A stretch of 64,000 bases of DNA from Numida meleagris (taxonomy: Eukaryota > Chordata > Aves > Galliformes > Numididae): positions 9,438,959 through 9,502,958 of the forward strand of contig NC_034424.1 in NCBI RefSeq assembly GCF_002078875.1. The letters are read 5' to 3'. Each line of letters opens with the position of its first letter. The first letter of the stretch is position 1. The translations under genes were made by a program, and so were the position numbers. Below the pieces are notes generated by a model that was given only the letters and a program-made list of their open reading frames with translations, had not been told where the DNA came from and searched no databases. This document shows positions 39,401 through 51,770 of this stretch, one piece after another.

Positions 39401-42400
39401 ATGTTTTGAGTAGAGGGGCTTGGACTTCAGTTACCCCTTCCAGCCACAGCAGTTCTGTGAGAAGTTCTTTGTGGAGGAATTGTCTTAAGTTTCCTGATAG
39501 CGTGTTAGTTTTATCTGTAACTTTGTCTATTAGTTTATGTCACCATATATAGTTCAAGATTTTTCTTTATGCTTCAAATGTACTTGAGTGCTTTTAGGCA
39601 CCAACTCTTGCATACTGTAAGAGTACTTTACAAGCAATACTTTTAAATGCTATCTTATCTGACAGAGTTAGAGATTGTGGTTTTGTTTTTTTCCTTTAAT
39701 GTACTCCTCTACATTTTCAATTAGAAATAATTGGAGAGGCCTTTCGAAAAATTCAGTACTCTTTATTTTCACATAGCCACAACTCAGGATAATCTTGATG
39801 ACAAGCTCCGTAAATTTGAAATCCGTGATATGATGGGGTTGACTGATGACAGAGATATATCAGAAACTGTGAGTGAAACTTGGAGTACAGATGTCTTGGG
39901 TAGTGACTTTGATCCAAATATTGATGAAGATCGCTTGCAAGAAATTGCAGGTAACTCAGTAGTACACCTGATACATTAAAATGCTTCATGCTTGCTCTAA
40001 AATGGTCAATTTGGAAAGCTCTTCTCATCTCTTTCTAAATAAGTGTTTGCATTTGTTAAAGCAAATCTTCTCTATAGGATGATTTTGTGCACGTGACCTG
40101 TATTGCATTTGGTCACTCATTTCTATGTTTACAATATTCTTTCATAGTTACATTAAGTACACTTAAAATGTATTCCTATTTTTCTCTTGCATTAGATCTG
40201 TCTTGGAAGCGTATGTGCCGCTATACATTTCTGCTTTACTTTTGCAGGTGCAGCTGCAGAGAACATGCTAGGCAGCTTGCTGTGTTTACCAGGTTCAGGA
40301 TCTGTGTTGCTTGATCCTTGCACAGGTTCAACCATATCAGAAACCACAAGCGAGGCCTGGAGCGTGGAAGTATTACCAAGTGATTCAGGTCAGAATTGTG
40401 TCGTTCGTGTTTGTCTCTTTAGTGTGAACTAGAGGCATAATAATAATTCAAAGCAACACCTTCTGTCTCAGATTCCTCAAGAAACTATTGCCCTAACACC
40501 CTAACATTCAACAACATTACCTTCATGTTTGTGAATGCTTTTAGTATTAAAGGATGAAGTATTCCTAGGCAGAGAGACTTACTTTTACTTACAAAGTTCT
40601 TAAGTGCTAAAAAAGAGAGAGAAGGGATTGCAAAGCAAAATTCTGTTTGCTTTCTTTTCCAGTGATGCTAAGTAGTGCTATCTTTGATCACAATTTATAT
40701 TGGTTAACTTGTATACCATCGTCTCTAGGTAATAAAATACTTAATCCAGTAAAAACTTGCTAAATGCTTATGCACTTAGGGTGCTGCTATCTCGCTGAAT
40801 TGGTTCCGTTAGCTTAAAACTTAGTATGCTAAATCAAGCCCCTCACTCTTCCTTCTGTGGGTGAGTTTTAAGGGAGCCTTGCATTGAGTAATGGTACTTT
40901 TTTCTCTCTTCTCTCTGTTCTCTCTGTTTGTAGAGGCCCCAGACCTAAAACAGGAGGAAAGACTGCAAGAACTGGAAAGCTGTTCTGGGCTGGGCAGCAC
41001 ATCAGATGACACAGATGTAAGGGAGGTCAGTTCTCGACCCAGTACACCAGGCCTCAGTGTAGTATCAGGTGGGTTTAATTGTCTCTGAAAATACCTTGCT
41101 GTATTAGAACACAATTAGCATCTACTTTGCTGCACTTGCTTTAATTTAATGAGAAAAATTAGTTATAACTTTTTATATTCATTCATGAATTTTCAAAGCA
41201 GTAATTCTTACAAAAGAAATAAAAAAATGGTAGCAGTGCATCAAATAATCTGTGCTACAGTAGGAATGGTTAGCAGTGGAGTGTTGATTTGGAAGAAATA
41301 TCTACTTTCTTGCATTTTGTTTATTATGATGACTTTAAGTAAATCAACACATATATACACTTCAGCTCTCAGTTTTCCATAAAGTATTTATCAGAATGAA
41401 GCATTTTTCTGATGCCAATTTTCAAAGTGTATTCATGGCTATGTTAAAACCATTGAAGATATAAAGCAGAGACAATAAAGTCTTATTGTAGGAGTATAGG
41501 AATTGAGAATGTCTCTAGATACTACGGTGAGTTAGGACTTGATTATTACTGTGCTCATCAAGCATTTTAGCAGCTTCAGGGTTTTGCCTCTTTGTCTGAA
41601 AGACGAATAAAGATGCTTCTTTTTGTTATATGGAAGGTATTAGTGCAACATCTGAAGATATCCCTAATAAGATTGAGGATCTCAGGTCTGAATGTAGCTC
41701 TGACTTCGGGGGGAAAGATTCTGTGACAAGTCCTGACATGGATGAAACAGCTCATGGTAAGTAAGATACCTGCAAATGTGTTCTCAGAACATTGGTTAAA
41801 ATCACATGTTTAAAGTCCTTACATTTTACATCTTAGTAGGAGCGCAGTAGAAATTGAGAATGAAAGAAAACTTCCTCTCATTTTTTTCCTATTTCAAAGC
41901 TCTGCTGACCAAGAAGCTTAACGTTTTCCTTATTTGCTAGCGCTGTGTTTGTTTGACAAAGGGGCCAGTATTCTGTAGCACTAGAAACTGATCTTCCAAT
42001 CTAAGATCACCTTTTGCTAATTCTGTTTGTTTACATCGACTGTGATCCCTCTCACGCATTGGGATTGGTCTGCACCTCAAGATTTCCCATTTTTGTGATG
42101 CAGTCCTTCAATCATTTTTTGCATCTTTCAATATAATATTTTAAAAATATATACACTTCAAGCATATTTAAGTATTTCTAAAATATTTGTAAACTGTTAC
42201 TGAGGGCGTTTTCCAGTTTTTCTTATGTGCAGGTAGTTCTTTGCACAGTGCTAACTTTTGTTTACCTGTATTTCAGGAGCCAGTCAGTTGACATCTCCTC
42301 CTTCTCAGACAGATTCTTTGCTTGCATTGTTTGACCCTCTGTCGTCAAATGAGGGTAAGCTGTAAAGAAAAGGCTGAAAATTGGCATTCAGTACTTCTGT

Positions 42401-45400
42401 GCTAGTATCAGCTTATTTGGATGAGTGTTAACAAAAATGTGTGTGGCTTCCTTTATTACCGCAGGTGCATCAGCTGTCGTACGGCCTAAAGTACACTATG
42501 CTAGACCATCTCACCCACCACCGGATCCGCCAATTTTGGAAGGAGCTGTGGGAGGCAATGAGGCCCGATTACCAAACTTTGGGTCTCACACTTTAATTCC
42601 AACTGATTTAGAAGCATTCAAGCAGAGGCACTCTTATCCGGAGAGGCTTGTACGCAGCAGGAGTTCAGATATAGTGTCGTCAGTTCGGAGACCTATGAGT
42701 GATCCTGGGTGGAACAGACGTCCTGGTAATGAGGAGAGGGAGCTTCCAATGCCAACCACCAACACAGGGACAGCTGTTTTGATGGCTACATCTCAGTCAT
42801 CATCTTCATCTCCCAGTAAAGACTCCTCTAGGGGAGAGGTGAGGCTCCTATTTATCATTTCATGTTTTTTTTTCCCAGTGTGCCCAATATAATTATTTCT
42901 CTCGTGCCAGAAAAAATGGTATTAAATGTGTTTAACCAAGGAATTACAATATACTTCTGCAGTCTTTTTTAAAAATTGACCAATAATGTTTTACAAGTGA
43001 AAACTACAGATGTTCAGGGTGACTTAAATATGCCTGGTTCCTCTTAAATTTACTGGAAAAGATCCTCATGACTTAGTGGGACTTCAGAAATAGTTTGGTT
43101 GAATTGTTTAAGTTTAAAAGGCTGCAGGTCCTGAGAAACAGTTTAAAAAACAAACAAACAAAAAAACCACCTAGATTTCTTTGCAGTTCTGGCTTTTCAT
43201 ACTTATACTTCCCTCTTCAGGAGGGATGATTCTCAATTCTTAATCTGCTCTGGCTTTCTGTGCTCTGCTATAGTTCTGTTTTTTTTTCTATCTATTGGTA
43301 GAGTGTAACCTGTAGATGTCAAGGAGAAATTCTGTCTTTACATGTGATGTGATGCGTATTAAAATATAAACTCCATCCTTCCACAGATTGATGAGCGAAA
43401 AGACAGCGATGATGAGAAGTCGGACAGAAACAAGCCATGGTGGAGAAAACGTTTTGTGTATGCCATGCCCAAAGGTAGGATCATGTCTGTCTCGTTTGGG
43501 TACCGTAGGGCATGCTGCCTTTATTATATCTTCAGTGACTTCACTAGAAAACATTTATTGTATCACTTTGAGCAGCTTATCAGACTGACATTGGGTTGGT
43601 ACACAGTAGTAGCTGTCCTCTTAAAACATTTCTTCAATCTGGCCATTATCTCAGCATAGTCCCTGATAAGTTACCATGTATTTTTCAGCTCCAATTCCAT
43701 TTAGAAAGAAAGAAAAACAGGAAAAAGACAAAGATGATATGGTACCTGACAGATACTCAACACTACAAGGTACGTGAACAACATCATCATAGTAATTTTC
43801 TCTCATAATGTGCCCTGTAGATTTCCACAGTGCCCATTAGGTGTCTGTTTACAGAAAGGTATGGGCTATTGTATTTAATATTCACAACTGGCTTTCCGAA
43901 TAAGAAAGTGAATGATGATTGTTGCCTTGAAGACTGGTTTTAAATTGTCATGCTTCAGTCGCTATGGATAGTGCTGGGATCTTGACTAAAGTCTTCACTT
44001 ATTTATTTTTTAAAACGTTCATTAAGAAGCTTATGTCCTTATCACAGCTGAGCTGTAAGGATAGCTGCAGACACGTTCCTATGATAATTCCTGAAGTGCT
44101 AAATTGAAGTTGATTTGGACCTGGGTGTTTTCTGTTCGCTTAGTTGTTTCTAGAGGACTTCAAATACACAAGAACTGTTTGTGTATACACTATAAATATG
44201 ATAACGATCTGATTTTATTTGCTCACTTTTATAGTCCTTTTTTTCTCCTGCTTTTGCTTAGGACTTTATAAGTACATTTGAATTGTGGTTACATGGAACA
44301 CAAATAGCTGTTTGTTGTGGATAGAATCTGAATGCATGAGTGTAAATTTTTTGTATTTTGCTTTCAGTTGGCATAACTCAAGGTTTACTCCTTTTGTTCA
44401 TAATGGCTTTTTTCAGATGATCCGAGCCTGAGGCTCAGCACGCAGGCTCAAGCTGCGGAAGATATTCTGGACAAGTACAGGAATGCAATTAAGCGAACCA
44501 GTCCTAGTGAAGGAGCTTTAGTAAACTATGACAGTGGAGGTGAGAACCTGACTTTTATAGTCCTCACCGACATAGTTTCTCCCTCTTAAAGATAAAAAAC
44601 ACTTCAGTGTTCTAGGCAAACATAGTGCTAACAGCATAACAGTGTGAGCTCTAAAACAGGAATATTTTCTCATGTAACCTGTGGCATAGTCCCTCTGAGA
44701 CTGGGAATGAAACTAATGTTCCCAAGAATGGGTCGTCTGTGTTGCCACTGAGGTGGTGATTTGTTACTAGCACATCTCTTACCAGTTCGCTTTTTTAATG
44801 GAAACTGAAGAAGTGTATTACCTTTGAAAACGGATACAATTTCTTCTTAGGGACTTGCAGATGGTGTATTTTAATATGTCCTTTCAACTTAGAACAAATG
44901 ATCTTACTTACTGTCTCCATTTTTCCTCTTGTACTAACAAGAACAAAACAGAGGATGTTAGTCTAGGTTCTTCTGGCTACTCAAGTGTAACTTTTCCTTC
45001 CCATAGAGACTACAGGGGATGGTGAGAGTGTGCATGACTCTCCACGTGATGAGGCTTTGCAGAACATGTCTGCAGATGATCTACCGGACTCTGCAAGTCA
45101 AGTAGCTCAGCCACAGAGTTCTGCTTTCTCCTATAGGTAAATGCATTTTCAAATTTAGGCTTACCCACAAAGATGATTTGAAAGCTGACGCCATGTGATC
45201 GATTCCCCACAAAAAAATATTAATGTGAATAATAATGTCCTCCTTAATTGTAAACTTCTATATGCTTTCAGGTTTAAGCCTCTCAAACTGTTGTATTTCC
45301 AGTGAGGTGGGAGGGGGATAGGAAAACAATTCAGTGTTTAGGAAAATTCCTGTGAAACTGGTTTAGATGGTATATCAAAAGAAGTGACACTCTTCTGTCT

Positions 45401-48400
45401 TGACAGTGTTGGTATGTTCAAATTATGTTACATAACTTTTAGTCAGTATTTTAGAAAGAAAAAGAAAAAAGTATAGATAACTTAATGAAGAGGCAGTCCT
45501 CGCAGCAACCTTGTTAAGGAAATGTTTTTTCTCTTTAAGGGATGCAAAGAAGAAATTGAGGTTGGCTCTCTGTTCAGCAGATTCTGTTGCCTTTCCAATG
45601 CTGACACATTCAACGAGGAATGGTCTACCAGATCACACGGACCCTGAAGGTAAATTTTCTTTATACATACAGAAGTTTTGTATTGTATGCATCTCCTTTT
45701 TTCCTCTGTCTAATGGCACCTGGACTGCGCTACTTACGGTAACTTCCTGTTTGTCGTCGCTGTGGAAGACACAGGCCTTCTTAGTCACCCAGAAAGTTGA
45801 CTGCCTACTAAATCTGGTCTCTCTCTTTTTTTTTTTTCATGAAGTATCTCATTACAGTCAGAGCCTGAAGCTATAGAACAGACTCCCAAAATACGTGCAC
45901 TGTTGGGAAGTACTCTGCAGTAGCAAGATGGAGGCTTGAATGACTTACTGAGTCTTCCCTTATCACATAATTTGTATGTCTTGTGTTTGCATCCCTCCAC
46001 TGTATGTTTATTTGCAGACAGGTGAATCTGTCTCCTTATCTACTCCTCTCTACGTTTCAGAATAGTTCTCAATACTAGATAAAATAATGATAGAAAAATG
46101 TATTCCTTGATATCTGGAAGATTCAAAGGCTTAATAAATGAATGCTTATTGCTTCGTGTGCAGAAGTTTTTGTTTAAACTGTTACATCTGTGTTTCCCAT
46201 AGTCAAGAACATTTTTTTCTGTTTTGATGGTGCCTATATTTCATATCCTTAATAATTTTCCTTTGTTCTGTATTAGATAATGAAATCGTGTGCTTCTTGA
46301 AAGTTCAGCTAGCTGAAGCTATTAACCTTCAAGACAAGAACTTGATGGCCCAGCTGCAAGAAACAATGCGATGCGTAAGCCGGTTTGATAACAGGACCTG
46401 TCGGAAGCTGCTAGCCTCTATTGCAGAGGACTATAGGTAGTTTATTCTGTATCTTATTATTAATGGGTTTCTGAATGTATACATTTGTTCACTAGTGGAT
46501 TAGAAAGATACTTTATTTAAACTGTGTGTTACCAAATAAGTTTATTACATTTCTACTTTCCCACAAAACAATGAAGTTGTCTCTTCCTTCTGGGAATGAC
46601 TTATAAAAGCTTGAACCTCAGGTCAGTTCAAGTAGTGATAGACTTGAATTAAATCAGCTTGTGGCTAACATGCAGCTCCAACACATGAAGAGATGCAGTT
46701 CAGAATTTGCTTTAGTCTTGCATTCTGCAGTGCTGCGAGGGCAGTGAAGTCTGTGTAAGATTGAACTTCCTAATTCAGGTGTTATCTTTGTTTTAAAAAC
46801 AACAGATTGAGGATTCTTCTTGCACTACAGCTTAGCAGTTTATAAAGCTATTATTTTCTATCTTTTCTATGAACCTGATTTAGAACATTTCTTTTAGGAA
46901 AAGAGCTCCATATATCGCTTATTTAACTCGATGTCGCCAAGGCCTGCAGACAACGCAGGCACACTTGGAAAGGCTATTGCAAAGAGTTCTGCGAGATAAA
47001 GAAGTGGCCAATAGATACTTTACAACAGTGTGCGTGAGGTTACTGCTGGAGAGCAAAGAAAAGAAAATCAGGGAGTTTATTCAAGGTAAGATTAATGCAG
47101 ACTGGATTATTTTTGTTCCTTCACTCCTTACTTACGTGCTAGCTTGTATTAGTGTTTCAAAGCACAACTTCCAATCTGAGGAGCAGATTCCTAAAATAGC
47201 CTTCATTTCAGCTCAAATGTACGAATTGCTGTGATTTAACGGTGTGTTGTGTCAGCTGTGGTAACTGTGTTCTTCATAGGCTAGGAGAGTGAAAGTAATT
47301 TGACTTTACCTGTCCTAAAAGGTTATGCCAAGTCATATTATCTAGCATCTGCTCCAAGCATGAATACTGTTAATTACTTCAGATCAACTTACAAATTAAG
47401 AAATGATAAATTAAGTTGCAGCATTCAGTTATCAGTACAGATGCTGTGGTTGTACCTTGGAAGATGTGGTGAGAATATATAGTACTTTGAATCACATGTA
47501 CTGAAGATACAGAAATGTTTTTCTGTGCCAATATTCTTTATGCTATGACAACTCTCAAAACAGAGTTTCTTGAAATAATTTCTATGTTATGTATGCACAA
47601 ACCTGATGTAATGAAAATTTAAGAAACTTGGAGTCAGTTCTTGCTCCTGGAGTGTACAGTGCTACGTATTAAATGTGTCTATATAGCCTGGTCTTTAGTA
47701 AGAATTTGTGTCAACTGACATTAAAGTTCTACTAGTAAGATTCAGTGACCAAGGAAGGAGTTAAGCCCTTTGATTGGGCTGAAAGGAGGCATCTATTCCT
47801 GGATGACCTAAAAGAGAAATTGGCAACTGTGGCATTTAGGCTGCTGGCAGATGTGAGTGGCAGTTGTCTTCTGGTACAGAATGCTATAAATATGATGCTG
47901 ATGAATTGCCAGTGATTTGGTCATGCTGCATTAACTTGGCTGCACCACTTGTCCTGTATTTTGTACATAAACATGAGTGTTGCAGCTATACTTATTTAAT
48001 AAAGGTAGGGCTAAAAAATGATACACGTGAGTTTTCTTGATTCTTTTTTGTCTCTCCTCTACCATCTGACAACTTTGCACGCGCTGATTCCTACCAGCAA
48101 CTGTTGTAGTGATTATTCTGGGTGTTATCTCTGTGGGTGGCAAGAATTGGTACTGCAAAGGAAGTGATTAGCATAGTATCAAGTAGGGTATTGTGAGCCT
48201 ATGCTTAGCTGACTGTGTTCTACATACTTCTCCTTTAATTCCTGTATTTACTTCAAGTGTTCTCACTTGAATTTTCCTGACTAGGGTGTGGGCAAAACAG
48301 AGCCCCAGTGCTGCCAGGCAAGAAGTGCAACATGGATTCTGAGCTCTTCTTTCCAGAAAAATCTATTGGAAATAATGTTTTTCACCTTAACTGAATGTGT

Positions 48401-51197
48401 TCTTTTTATGTTTTATCAGATTTCCAGAAACTTACGGCAGCAGATGATAAAACAGCCCAAGTTGAAGATTTTCTTCAGTTCTTATATGGAGCAATGGCTC
48501 AGGATGCCATATGGCAGAATGCCAGTGAAGAACAGCTTCAGGATGCACAATTAGCTATAGAGCGCAGTGTAATGAATCGTATTTTCAAACTTGCATTCTA
48601 CCCTAATCAGGACGGAGATATTTTGCGTGACCAGTAAGTCACAGTAGTTTGAAATGTGTGGTTTCTCTTTTGCTGTTGGTGCAGATGGCTGCTTTTTGGT
48701 CTTAATGTGACAGACTTGATTCTCTTAAGGCAGCCATGCCATACAAACTTATGTTTCATTTCAGAATGTCTTGTATGAGAGCCAAGAAGTGCTTTGGCAT
48801 TATGTGCGAAAGTTTGTGTTTGCAACAGACCACAAGAGCAGAATAAAATTAAAAATGTAATGACTTAGATACAGGCTTTCAGTTCTGTATGCATGCTGAG
48901 AGAATGAATAAAATCTGTTTCAGGACTCCTTCCTTCCATTTTCTGTTTTGGTACAGTACTTTCCATCTAGGGTTTTTGTTTTATTTTACAGAACATCTTT
49001 TTTGAATGCTTTACCAACTGTGTAGTTGTACTTGGTTGTATGGGAAAATCCTCTGTGTTGCTTATTGACCTAATGTCCATTAGCTGGGACCATCATGATA
49101 TGCATTCCTGAGGATCTCTCTTGTAGTATACCAAACTAGTGGGAAACCCCAGGGGACTGCTGGCTGCTGCTTACTTCTTACTCTTCTTTTTTGTTTGTTT
49201 TTAGGGTCCTTCATGAGCACATACAGAGGCTATCTAAAGTGGTGACTGCAAACCACAAAGCACTTCAGATTCCTGAGGTAAGAACTTCTTCTTTCCTTCA
49301 CTCCATATGTTGGGGTTCTTTGGGTTTTGATTGTGTTTGTGATGAGGAGAGGGTCACTTTGCTCTACGTTTTGAAACACGGCTGTTTTAGCCATGCAACT
49401 GAAATACCCTGCAGGAAAAAAAACACACTGCACCAATACTTTGGGATCATCCACTGATCTTTTCAAATTCTTTTTTTTTTTCTTGAAATTTTACCACTTC
49501 TGTCCTGATGGTAAGATTGAAGCAGTAATACTCTACTGCACTAAGATGCAAACTTTCTGATAGTTTCCTTTAAAAGACAAGATTTCAACCCTTTATATTT
49601 CTAATGTGACTTACATTCTCTGGCTGTGGTTTGTAGTTACCAAATTAGCTTTCAGAACTGGCCATCGCTAATGGAACTTTGACACATCTATGAATTTGCC
49701 CAGTGTTTTCACTTTTCTCAGGGTAAGAAGGTAACTAAAAGTAGATTGGTAGACTTAAGTCTGTGAGAGGCTGAATGCTTGCAGTCTTCCTAGTTCAGTG
49801 TTTGAGCTGTGTGACTGAAAATGGTAAACATTCATGAAGCTGCTTATATATGGAAGACAGACGTGCAGCTCTACGTTGTTTCAAAATAGGGTACTGTAGA
49901 AGTCAGGAGAAAGTACAGTCTAATTATGTTAATTGCACATACAGTGCTACCTCCATATGATCTTTCATTATAACACAGCAGGAAGCCACCTTTATTCTGT
50001 GTGCAGTGGAACCTTATTGACCTAGAGCTTTCCATTTATCTGGAGCCTTGCTCCTGCCTCTGGTACCGTGGATCCTCTGTGGTGCACAGTAGTAGCCTGG
50101 ATAGATGAAAACTGTCGATGGGTTTCTTTTTCCTAGGTATATCTCCGGGAGGCACCGTGGCCATCTGCACAGTCTGAAATCCGCACAATAAGCGCTTACA
50201 AAACCCCCCGAGACAAAGTGCAGTGTATCCTGCGAATGTGTTCAACCATTATGAACCTGCTTAGCCTGGCAAATGAAGATTCAGTGCCTGGGGCAGATGA
50301 TTTTGTTCCTGTTCTGGTCTTTGTTCTCATAAAGGTGAGTTCTTCTGCAGAGATCACAAACTGCAACTAATTCTTTTAATGAGCAAGCAAATTTTAGGAA
50401 AAATGATAATGCATTTGGGTAACTAGGAGCATGCTAGACTTTAGAAGCAGAGCTAATCCAGCAGGCTTAAATAGAAATGTGTCGCAGTTAAGGTTTTAGA
50501 GTCCAAGCAAACTTTGCAGTTGGATTTAGAGGGGTGGTGGTGGTGGTTTTCGTTGTTGTTCTTCTTTTGGGTGGTTGTTTCTCTTGTTTTTTTTTTTATT
50601 TTTTGAGAAGTGTCTGCCAGCACCTGTCACTTGGGCGTGCTTAATGTTTTTCTCTTTGATGACCAAGATCCACATTAGTACTGACTTGTATTTTTTTGAA
50701 ACATGAGAGTTTGGAGAATGGTCTATGATGTATACAAAGCTAAAATAATAGGTTAATGTGCTGAAGTCTTTGATGACTTTATAGATTCTGCCTGTGATTT
50801 CCTTCTTTTTCGTGGCCTGCATGTCATTTCTCTGTGTTAGACAAATGCTTCTTTCATTGAGTCACATTCCTCCTGAGGGAGTAAAGTGGGGGTGCTCAGG
50901 ATAAACAGTCACTACCCTGCACTGTATTACATAATCACATGTTAGGTGTTTGTGAGGATCACTGCAGAAATAGAATTGTACTTTTATTCTGCATCTTGTA
51001 ATTCTCTAAGTTTAGTTTTGAAAACAAACTGTGTCTTTTTCTTCTTTAACCCTCAGGCAAATCCACCTTGCTTGCTGTCCACTGTTCAGTACATAAGTAG
51101 TTTCTATGCCAACTGCTTATCTGGAGAAGAATCCTATTGGTGGATGCAGTTCACAGCTGCAGTTGAATTCATTAAAACTATTGATGATCGCAAGTAA
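30437..51197 (+). CDS. GAPVD1: GTPase-activating protein and VPS9 domain-containing protein 1 (GAPex-5/RAP6), 1461 aa
   Basis: An endocytic regulator with an N-terminal RasGAP-type domain and a C-terminal VPS9 domain (GEF for Rab5/Rab31). Exons: 30437-30621, 31018-31861, 33023-33109, 34100-34234, 34358-34547, 36751-36911, 37821-37950, 38815-38940, 39777-39950, 40248-40388, 40934-41068, 41637-41756, 42277-42354, 42465-42838, 43387-43474, 43689-43769, 44417-44539, 45007-45136, 45540-45649, 46277-46436, 46898-47085, 48420-48633, 49205-49277, 50137-50334, 51057-51197; total 4386 nt, in phase throughout. RasGAP (about 150-370) shows LLRRGTCAFSILFKLFSEG and CFICPAIVNPEQYGI. The middle is Ser/Pro/acidic and disordered, with a basic PWWRKRF patch. 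The VPS9 end includes LLSLANEDSVPGADDFVPVL and ends AAVEFIKTIDDRK. The start codon is in the second transcript exon. Confidence 0.95.
34989..35006 (+). repeat. Poly(T) tract in GAPVD1 intron
   Basis: A run of at least 15 T between exon 5 and the candidate cassette exon. It could be a simple-repeat expansion or a retroposon remnant; no flanking element was recognised. Confidence 0.5.
35444..35524 (+). CDS. GAPVD1: Candidate 81-nt in-frame cassette exon of GAPVD1
   Basis: Between coding exons 5 and 6 lies an 81-nt open segment with a CAG acceptor after a T-rich tract and the donor TTTG|GTGGGT. Its phase (enters with two bases, leaves with one) fits exactly between the neighbours, so inclusion adds 27 residues (beginning GQQLAAITAWDTSATN) without a frame change. 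It sits just after the TPYNTPQLSPATTP segment. It is not counted in the 1461-aa chain. Confidence 0.55.
39300..39470 (+). mobile_element. Truncated, decayed CR1 LINE 3' end
   Basis: The segment follows the conserved CR1 3' region in order: ACTGGAATGAGTTGCCCAGAG, a GGAGTCTC string, a TTCAAAAC...GACTAGACGTG string, TTTGAGTAGAGGGGCTTGGAC, and CCCCTTCCAGCC...GTTCTGTGA. Only the last ~170 bp of the element survive, with many substitutions and a degraded 3' octamer repeat. It lies in GAPVD1 between coding exons 8 and 9 and contributes no exon. CR1 is the dominant retroposon of birds. Confidence 0.85.
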
Positions 51198-51770
51198 CTC
51201 AGCACATACATGGGCAGACTGTTAGCAGAAGAGTCTGACAGAATGTACAACAGCTGCGAAAGCTAAGAAGAGACTTTCCTTGTATAATATTGTACAGAAT
51301 CGAGGCATTTTAAAACACACCTTTACTAATCAAATTAATTTAACAGGTTTTCCTCTTCTCTTTTGGTTGCGTTTTTCTCCCCTATAGATACTGGCACTGC
51401 AAAAGGGACCACAGTTTTCAGGTATTTTGGAATCTCAAAACATACAGGAAAGTCTTTGTGGTTTTTCCACCACCCCTTTTCCTGAATTCTTACTCACATG
51501 GATAATTCACTTCATTTCTAATGGAACACTGAAACAAGAAGAATCAGGGCAACCACTTAGTGTACTTTCTAGCTTAATACACCTTTTCTTAATAAAACAC
51601 CAGCCACACTGAAAGTTTGTAGTAGGTGACGTTAGTTACCAACTGTATTTCACCTAAATTGAAAATCAGAGAGGACAGTGTAAATATTATATAACTATAT
51701 TTAATGCATTGCAATTATCTTTGGACTCATTATCCTTTGAATAAACAAGCGAAAGCCTCTCTGACCTCTA
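51198..51770 (+). other. GAPVD1: GAPVD1 3' UTR, proximal poly(A) signals
   Basis: Plus-strand AATAAA strings occur at about 51590 and at 51740-51745. Another lies near 52027, so longer 3' ends are possible. The sequence is AT-rich and non-coding. Confidence 0.5.

Noticed and set aside
41757..42276. Looked for the extra segment (DFLYILQPKQ...) found in some human GAPVD1 isoforms between these exons
   Set aside because: No splice-bounded frame resembling it was found between exons 12 and 13; the chain closes in phase without it.
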